From assembly GCA_024803745.1 (NCBI GenBank), contig JANJXV010000020.1:21378777-21442776 (forward strand): a DNA stretch of 64,000 nucleotides, given 5' to 3'. The stretch is from Megascapheus bottae (lineage: Eukaryota; Chordata; Mammalia; Rodentia; Geomyidae). Numbering within the stretch: position 1 is the first letter of the stretch; every line of letters starts with the position of its first letter. The position numbers and the translations under genes were made by a program. Below the pieces are notes generated by a model. It was not told the origin of the DNA. It made no database searches and saw only the letters and a list, made by a program, of their open reading frames with translations. Of the stretch, positions 59,116-64,000 are shown one piece after another.

Positions 59116-59320
59116 TGCTTCAGAGAATTTAGATGAGCTCTCTTCCTCACGTAACTGGTTACTTAATCAGAAGCACAGTAAGAAAAGGAAAAAAGACAGG
59201 ACAAGATTGAAAACTCCATCCTTGACTGTCACGAGTACAGCAGCTCGAACAAGGCCACTTCAGAATTTCCACAAACGAAAACTCTACAGATTGAGCCCCC
59301 CTTTTTATTGGACTCCTCAG
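59116..59320 (+). CDS. KANSL1L: KANSL1L fifth coding exon (residues 517-585)
   Basis: The acceptor is catgatatttcag and the donor CAG|gtaagg, giving 205 nt that end in phase 0. The translation begins SASENLDELSSS and has a strongly basic stretch (KKRKKDR, residues 539-545) that looks like a nuclear localisation signal. Residues 560-565 read ARTRPL, resembling the Arg-containing WDR5-interacting motif of KANSL1, and are followed by basic KRKLYRLSPPFYWTPQ. This is the last KANSL1L exon in the window. The remaining roughly 400 residues, including the PEHE domain that contacts KAT8 in the paralogue, must lie beyond 64000. Confidence 0.95.
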
Positions 59321-59489
59321 GTAAGGTCACCTTGGGAAAACATGAGTGAAGCTTTAACTGGAAATATATTTCTAGTATAAGTGGATAGGATTATACAGAT
59401 ATTTAGCATAATTACATATAGAAAATTTTAAAATAAAATAGTTTACAAATATTAAATATTAGATATTGTGACTATGAGTGATACTTGTT

Positions 59490-59675
59490 TTTTTTTTTTT
59501 TTTTGCCAGTCCTAGGGCTTGAGCTCAAGCCTGGGCACTCAAGACTAGAGCTCTACCATTTGAGCCAAAGCACGACTTCCAGCTTTTTCTACGTATGTGG
59601 TACTGAGGAGTTGAACACCGGTCTTTGTGCATGCTAGGCAAGCAAGCACTTACCACTAGGCCAAACTCCCAGCCT
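59490..59675 (-). mobile_element. A-type SINE, antisense, 170 bp after exon 6
   Basis: T run, gccagtcctagggcttgagc, ctacgtatgtggtactgagg, then the reversed left unit to ccaaactcccagcc. Confidence 0.9.
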
Positions 59676-59797
59676 GAGATTTGATAATTTCTAAAACATA
59701 GTGCATTTTGAAATTTTTCACATCATCCAATTTTTACAAAAACTGTTATTGTTTGAGAGGTTTTTTTTTTTTTTGTTGGTGGTGGTGGTGGATTTGT

Positions 59798-59799
<2 letters not shown>

Positions 59800-59852
<53 letters not shown>
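59800..59852. repeat. (TG)n microsatellite
   Basis: About 26 uninterrupted TG units, preceded by T and GGT runs at 59761-59790. Confidence 0.97.
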
Positions 59853-59856
<4 letters not shown>

Positions 59857-60086
59857 AGGACTAGAACTCAGGGATTTGGACCTGACCCTGAGCTTTTCCT
59901 TTTTTCTTTTTTTTTTTCCTTAAGGCTCTTTGCCACTTTGCCACAGCTTTAGTTTAGGCTTTTTGGTAGTTAATTGGAGATAAGAATCTCAAGGTCTTTC
60001 CTGCCTAGGTTGGCTTCAAACTGAGATTCTCAGATCTCAGCTTATTGGGGAGCTAGGATTACAGACATAAGCCACTGGTGCCTGGT
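59853..60086 (-). mobile_element. B-type SINE, antisense, diverged
   Basis: ggactagaactcagggattt and head to ggattacagacataagccac. Confidence 0.8.
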
Positions 60087-60111
60087 TGTTTAGTCTTTTT
60101 GTTTGTTTGTT

Positions 60112-60296
60112 TGTTTATCAGTCCTGGGCTTGAGCTCAGGGCCTGAGCATTGTCCTTGGACTTTCTCAAGAGCTCTACCACTTAAGACTCAGCACCACTT
60201 CAGCTTTTTTCTATGTATGTGGTACCGAGGAATCAAACCTGGGTTTTTGTGCATGCTTGGCAAGCAGTCTATCACTAGTCCAAACTCGTGGCCCCT
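60112..60296 (-). mobile_element. A-type SINE, antisense
   Basis: (GTTT)n tail, tcagtcctgggcttgagctc, ctatgtatgtggtaccgagg and left unit to aactcgtggccc. Confidence 0.9.
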
Positions 60297-60392
60297 GTTC
60301 AGCCTTTTTAATGCTGATAATTTGTCCCAGGGCCACTTGAATGCTAAGCATGCATTTTACTTTTGAGTCCAGTCCAGCCTCCAGTGTGTCTG

Positions 60393-60545
60393 TCTCCCTC
60401 CCTCCCTCCCTCCCTCCCTCCCTTCCTTCCTTCCTTCCTTCCTTTCTTCCTTCCTTCCTTCCCTCCTCTCCTTTCCTCTCCTCCAGTCCCTTCTCCTCCC
60501 TCCCCTCCACTGTTCTCCTTCCTTCCCTTGCCTTTTTCTCCCTCC
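60393..60545. repeat. Polypyrimidine tract with (CCTT)/(CCCT)n
   Basis: About 150 bp of C/T with arrays of CCCT and TTCC units and few interruptions. Confidence 0.95.
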
Positions 60546-60574
60546 TTCTTTGAGGTGGGAGAGCTCTCCCTCAC

Positions 60575-60890
60575 CATTCTATGGTTTGGATTCAGGGCTT
60601 TGCTACTTGCCCTATCACTATATCATTTGAACCATGTTCTCAGTTCTTTTTGCTTCTAGTTGTTTTTCTGATAGGGTGTTGCATTTCTGCCTGGGCTGGG
60701 ATTATACCTGTCTACCTCTTGAATTGCTAGAATTACAAAACGATTATTGAGGTGAACCATCACACTTAGGGAGTTATTTTGAGATAAGATCCTAATGCTG
60801 TTTCTTTTTCTCAGGCTGATGTTAATGCAATCTTGCTATCTCTACCTCCTATGTAACTTGCATTACTGCACCTGGAGCCCAGATCTCCAC
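60575..60890 (-). mobile_element. Old composite ID plus B1 SINE, antisense
   Basis: ggattcagggctttgctact (ID-like) followed by 7SL-like blocks around 'gattgctagaattaca' type sequence and 'cttgcattactgcacctgga'. Confidence 0.5.
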
Positions 60891-61604
60891 TTAAAAAACC
60901 TATTTTGCTGTTTTGTGTAAGCCTAATAAAAATTAAATATTAAGGTGATTTAAAAATATATACTGGTAAAGATAGGAAAACAGAAATGTACTGTGTATTT
61001 GGTGAATATTTGCTCAGGTAAAGAAAATATGCACAGCTATTCGTTATTCTGGAAGAAGGAATACTGTTCACATTTTAGATTTAGTATTTGCTAATCTTGG
61101 TGAGTGTGCATTTTCTTTGTTCTTGTATATAAACATTGTGATTTTAGGTCTTCATATTTATACTTATGTAAGAAAAATATGCTTTATTAAAAGTATTCTT
61201 TTTCTTTTTTGCAAATGAAAAATTAATGAAATTAAATAAACCTGAAATCATTTAAGATTATCAGATGATGATGTCAGTATAATAATTTTTCCCACTGAGA
61301 ACTCATATTTAAAATAATGTGAGTTTGAATATATGTAAACTTCAATTTTTAAAGTATTTTTCAACTGCTATGATGTCCTACAAAGAAAATAACTTAAAAT
61401 ATGAAAGCATTCCTTTCTAAAGCTTATTTTTATTTGTACAAACAAAGGATGGCTTTTTTTTTTTAGTATACCACTAAATCTGTTGGTAAGGACAAAACAT
61501 GTGATCTCCAATTATTGGTATATTTAATTTTTTTGACTTCTTTCCTTTCCATTTCTGTCTTTTTATTTTTATTTCCTTTTTCCCCCCTCCCCTTTAATTA
61601 TTTT

Positions 61605-61822
61605 ATTTTATTTTTTTTGGCTGTTATGGGACTTCAACTCTGGGTGTTGTCCCTGAGCTCTCCTGCTCAAGGCTACTGCCTCACCCCTTGAGCCACCGCA
61701 CCACTTCCGGTTTTCTGTGATTAATTGGAGATGAGTCTGGGCTGGCTTTGAATTGAAATCCTCAGATCTCAGCCTCCTGAGTAGCTAGGATTATAGGCGT
61801 GAGCCACGCACCCAGTGCTTTT
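61605..61822 (-). mobile_element. B-type SINE, antisense
   Basis: ggctgttatgggacttcaac, tcctgctcaaggctactgcc, head to ggattataggcgtgagccac. Confidence 0.9.
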
Positions 61823-61844
61823 CTTCATTCTTTAATGCTAAAAG

Positions 61845-62645
61845 TCACAAAGAATGACACCACCTCGTTTGTAAGGAAATGGAAAGACTTGGAAAAAATC
61901 ATATTAAGTGAAGTAAGCCAGACCCAAAGGAACATAGGCTCAATGGTTTTCCTTATTTGTAATAATTAGTACACATGTAGGACTCTCCTAGGGGAGGATT
62001 ACAATAGCTCAAAACCTAGATACATAAGGCCATATAGTATGAGGCTAAGTGAAAAGATCTCTAGGATATGGAAACAAGAGCTTTATCTTGTGCGATTGTT
62101 GCTGTTTGTTTGTTTGGTTGGTTGGTTTTTTGTGGGTCATGGGGCTTGAACTTGGCCTGGGGGCTGTCCCTGAGCTCTTCAGCTCAAGGCTACTACCCTA
62201 TACCTTTGAGCGCCAGTTCCTGTTTTCTAGAGGCTAATTGAAGATGAGAGTTTCAGGTCCTTTTGTGCTCAGGCTGGCTTTGAACCCTGATCCTCAGATC
62301 TCAGCCTCCTGAGTAGCTAGGATTACAGGCGTGAGCCACCACCACGAAGGCTGTGATTGTTGTTCTTATGTACTATGTTCTCTTCTCTTTTTTTGCCCTT
62401 CTGGTTAATCTCATACTGTTAATGTATCTGACTTTGTTAGCTGATATATTGTATATTTATTTATTTGTGTATTTGAAATAGGAAAGGGAAGGGAGGAAAA
62501 CAAGATGATTGGGAGGGGGTGAGAGGAAGGAAATGGGAACATAAACAGGAGAGGGGCTATCATTGTGTGAGAAGTAATGCACCTACTACCTGATGAATGT
62601 AACTGTAACCCCTCTATACATGATCCCAAAAATAAAAAAAAAAGA
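61845..62645 (+). mobile_element. L1 3' end, interrupted by a B-type SINE
   Basis: The sense end of ORF2 (61865-61969, encoding VRKWKDLEKIILSEVSQTQR and a few more residues) is followed by 3' UTR to 62098. A SINE interrupts, and the UTR resumes at about 62350 and ends gatcccaaaaataaaaaaaa. The 3' UTR matches the copies at 27375-27705 and, reversed, at 55210-55600. Confidence 0.88.
62107..62346 (-). mobile_element. B-type SINE inside an L1 3' UTR
   Basis: gtgggtcatggggcttgaac and head to ggattacaggcgtgagccac. Flanking 'tgcgattgttgctgtt' and 'tgtgattgttgttct' are its approximate target duplication. Confidence 0.9.
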
Positions 62646-62689
62646 AATTGAATTTCGAGTCTCACATGGGATAGCTGATACTTTTTTTT

Positions 62690-62955
62690 TCCTGATTCAA
62701 ATGGTACTGGGGTTTAAACCTCAGGTTTCATGGTAGAAGTTCTTCCATTAAGCTGCAGCTAGTCTTTTTTTATCCTGGCTATTTTTTCTCCTGGAACAGC
62801 CTAGACTACAATCTCTTATTTATATTTCTTGCCCTAGCTAGATAGTTAAACTTTTTCTGTTGAGATCTCATGAATGTTTTTCCTGGGCTGGCTTAAAACC
62901 ATGGTCCCCTGATCTCAGACTCCTAAATACCTTGGCTTTTTGGTGCTCAGCTTAG
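62690..62955 (-). mobile_element. Old composite ID plus B1 SINE, antisense
   Basis: tggtactggggtttaaacct (ID-like) followed by 7SL-like blocks to cttggctttttggtgctcag. Confidence 0.55.
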
Positions 62956-63254
62956 ATTTCTTAATAATATATCAAAGAAATGAAGTTCTCCTGATGCTGT
63001 TACTTAATACTAGTTGATTTTTATTTCCCCCCATTTAACTGAACATATTCTTATAAAAATCAACTTTTTAAGATTTGCTTTATAGAGATCTCACATAAAT
63101 AGTAATATAAATTTTAAGAAATTTGTTTTGAGTAAAAGACTGATTTTTACTATTTTGTTTGTTGCATAGTATTAGTACAATTCATGCAACTTGAAAATAT
63201 TTTTAGATACTTATAGCTCTACCTAAGTGAAGTTATGAGTAAATTCTTCCTTTT

Positions 63255-63448
63255 TTTCCTTTTTGCCAGTCCTGAGCACTGAACTCAGGACCTGAGCACT
63301 GTCCTTGGGCTTTCATCAGGGCTAGAGTCCTACTACTTGAACCACAGGACCACTTCAGGCTTTTCCATATATGTGGTACCGAGGAATCGAACCTTGGTCT
63401 TCGGGCATGCTAGGCAAGCACGCTACCACTAGGCCAAACTCCTGGCTC
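63255..63448 (-). mobile_element. A-type SINE, antisense
   Basis: gccagtcctgagcactgaac, ccatatatgtggtaccgagg, left unit to ccaaactcctggc. Confidence 0.9.
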
Positions 63449-63497
63449 CTAGTAAATTCTTAGTCACAGGTTTTCTATGGTAAATGGTATTTTCTTT

Positions 63498-63691
63498 TTT
63501 TTTTTGCCAGTCCTGGGCTTGAGCTCAGGGCCTGAGCACTGTCCTTGGACTTTCTCAAGGCTAGAGCTCTACCAGTTGAGCCTCAGCACCACTTCTGGCT
63601 TTTTTCTATGTATGTGGTACCTAGGAATCGAACCCGGGTCTTCATGCATGCTAGGCAAGCACTTTAACCACTAGGCCAAACTCCCGGCCCC
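63498..63691 (-). mobile_element. A-type SINE, antisense, with 19-bp exact target duplication
   Basis: Near consensus (gccagtcctgggcttgagct, ctatgtatgtggtacctagg, aaactcccggcccc). Exact repeat ggtaaatggtattttcttt at 63479-63497 and 63692-63710, which suggests a young insertion. Confidence 0.95.
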
Positions 63692-63789
63692 GGTAAATGG
63701 TATTTTCTTTAATCATTTTATTTGAAATTACTGCAAGCTATAGATAAATAACATTTTAGAAATGTGCTTTTTGATTGTTTTTTTTTTGT

Positions 63790-63997
63790 TTTGTTTTGTT
63801 TTTTGTTTTTTCCAGTCCTGGCCTTGAGCTCAGGGCCTGAGCACTGTCCTTGGGCTTTCTCAAGGCTAGATCTCTACCACTTGAGCCTCAGCACCACTTC
63901 CAACTTTTTTCTATATATGTGGTACTGAGGAATTGAACCTGGGTCTTTGTGCATGTTAGGCAAGCACTCTACCACTAGGCCAAACTCGTGGCCCCAC
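63790..63997 (-). mobile_element. A-type SINE, antisense, at the window edge
   Basis: T-rich tail, tccagtcctggccttgagct, ctatatatgtggtactgagg, left unit to ccaaactcgtggcccc. Third antisense A-type copy within 750 bp. Confidence 0.9.
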
Positions 63998-64000
63998 TTT

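Larger units (their letters stand above)
59321..64000 (+). other. KANSL1L: Start of intron 6 of KANSL1L
   Basis: The intron begins at a good donor (CAG|gtaagg) and runs off the window. I looked for the next KANSL1L coding segment and did not find it. The interval is rich in SINEs (at least eight), a (TG)n tract, a CCTT-type tract and an L1 3' end interrupted by a SINE. Stretches 60890-61595 and 62955-63250 show nothing I can name. Confidence 0.85.

Noticed and set aside
59321..64000. Search for the next KANSL1L coding exon
   Set aside because: No segment with the expected downstream protein sequence and splice sites was found.

Overview
This is nuclear DNA of a placental mammal, most likely a rodent of the kangaroo rat / pocket mouse / pocket gopher group (Geomyoidea). 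The only intact gene is a vertebrate intron-exon gene with canonical GT-AG junctions. The rest is dominated by LINE-1, MaLR-type LTRs, B1/7SL-like sequence and two very abundant short SINE types. In this report 'A-type' means a roughly 195-bp head-to-tail dimer of two tRNA/ID-like units, ending in 'ggactggc' plus an A-rich tail. 'B-type' means a B1/7SL-like left half joined to the same ID-like right half, roughly 225 bp. From memory this combination fits the SINEs described from geomyoid rodents; the assignment is inference, since no database could be searched.

The gene is the 5' part of KANSL1L (KAT8 regulatory NSL complex subunit 1-like), on the + strand. A CpG island of about 2 kb at the left end holds the promoter and a non-coding first exon whose limits cannot be fixed. 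The first coding exon (8374/8403-9490) is followed by coding exons at 31997-32138, 40557-40754, 46434-46555 and 59116-59320. Joined, they give 1755 nt (585 codons) with matching phases (2, 0, 0, 2, 0) and no internal stop. That is about 59% of the human protein as I recall it (about 987 aa). The C-terminal part with the PEHE domain lies beyond the right edge. I found no further exon between 59321 and 64000.

Introns make up most of the window. Intron 1 (to 8373) has a SINE-poor stretch at 3960-6040. Intron 2 (22.5 kb) holds an ancient LINE-1 of nearly 5 kb broken by later insertions, a MaLR LTR, a PFDN5 processed pseudogene, a 5S rRNA pseudogene, and a SINE split by an L1 insertion. Introns 3 to 5 carry further L1 pieces, a second MaLR-like LTR, several nested SINE pairs and long microsatellites. 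Intron 5 includes an L1 with a 5' inversion. The last 4.7 kb after exon 6 is dense in SINEs, most of them antisense to the gene.

I found no evidence of a new protein-coding system, CRISPR array or intact viral gene. The notable material is retrotransposon archaeology readable from target-site duplications, two diverged local duplications that the repeats do not clearly explain, a WDR5-binding-like ARTR motif in KANSL1L exon 6, and the potential of antisense A-type SINEs to act as cryptic exons.
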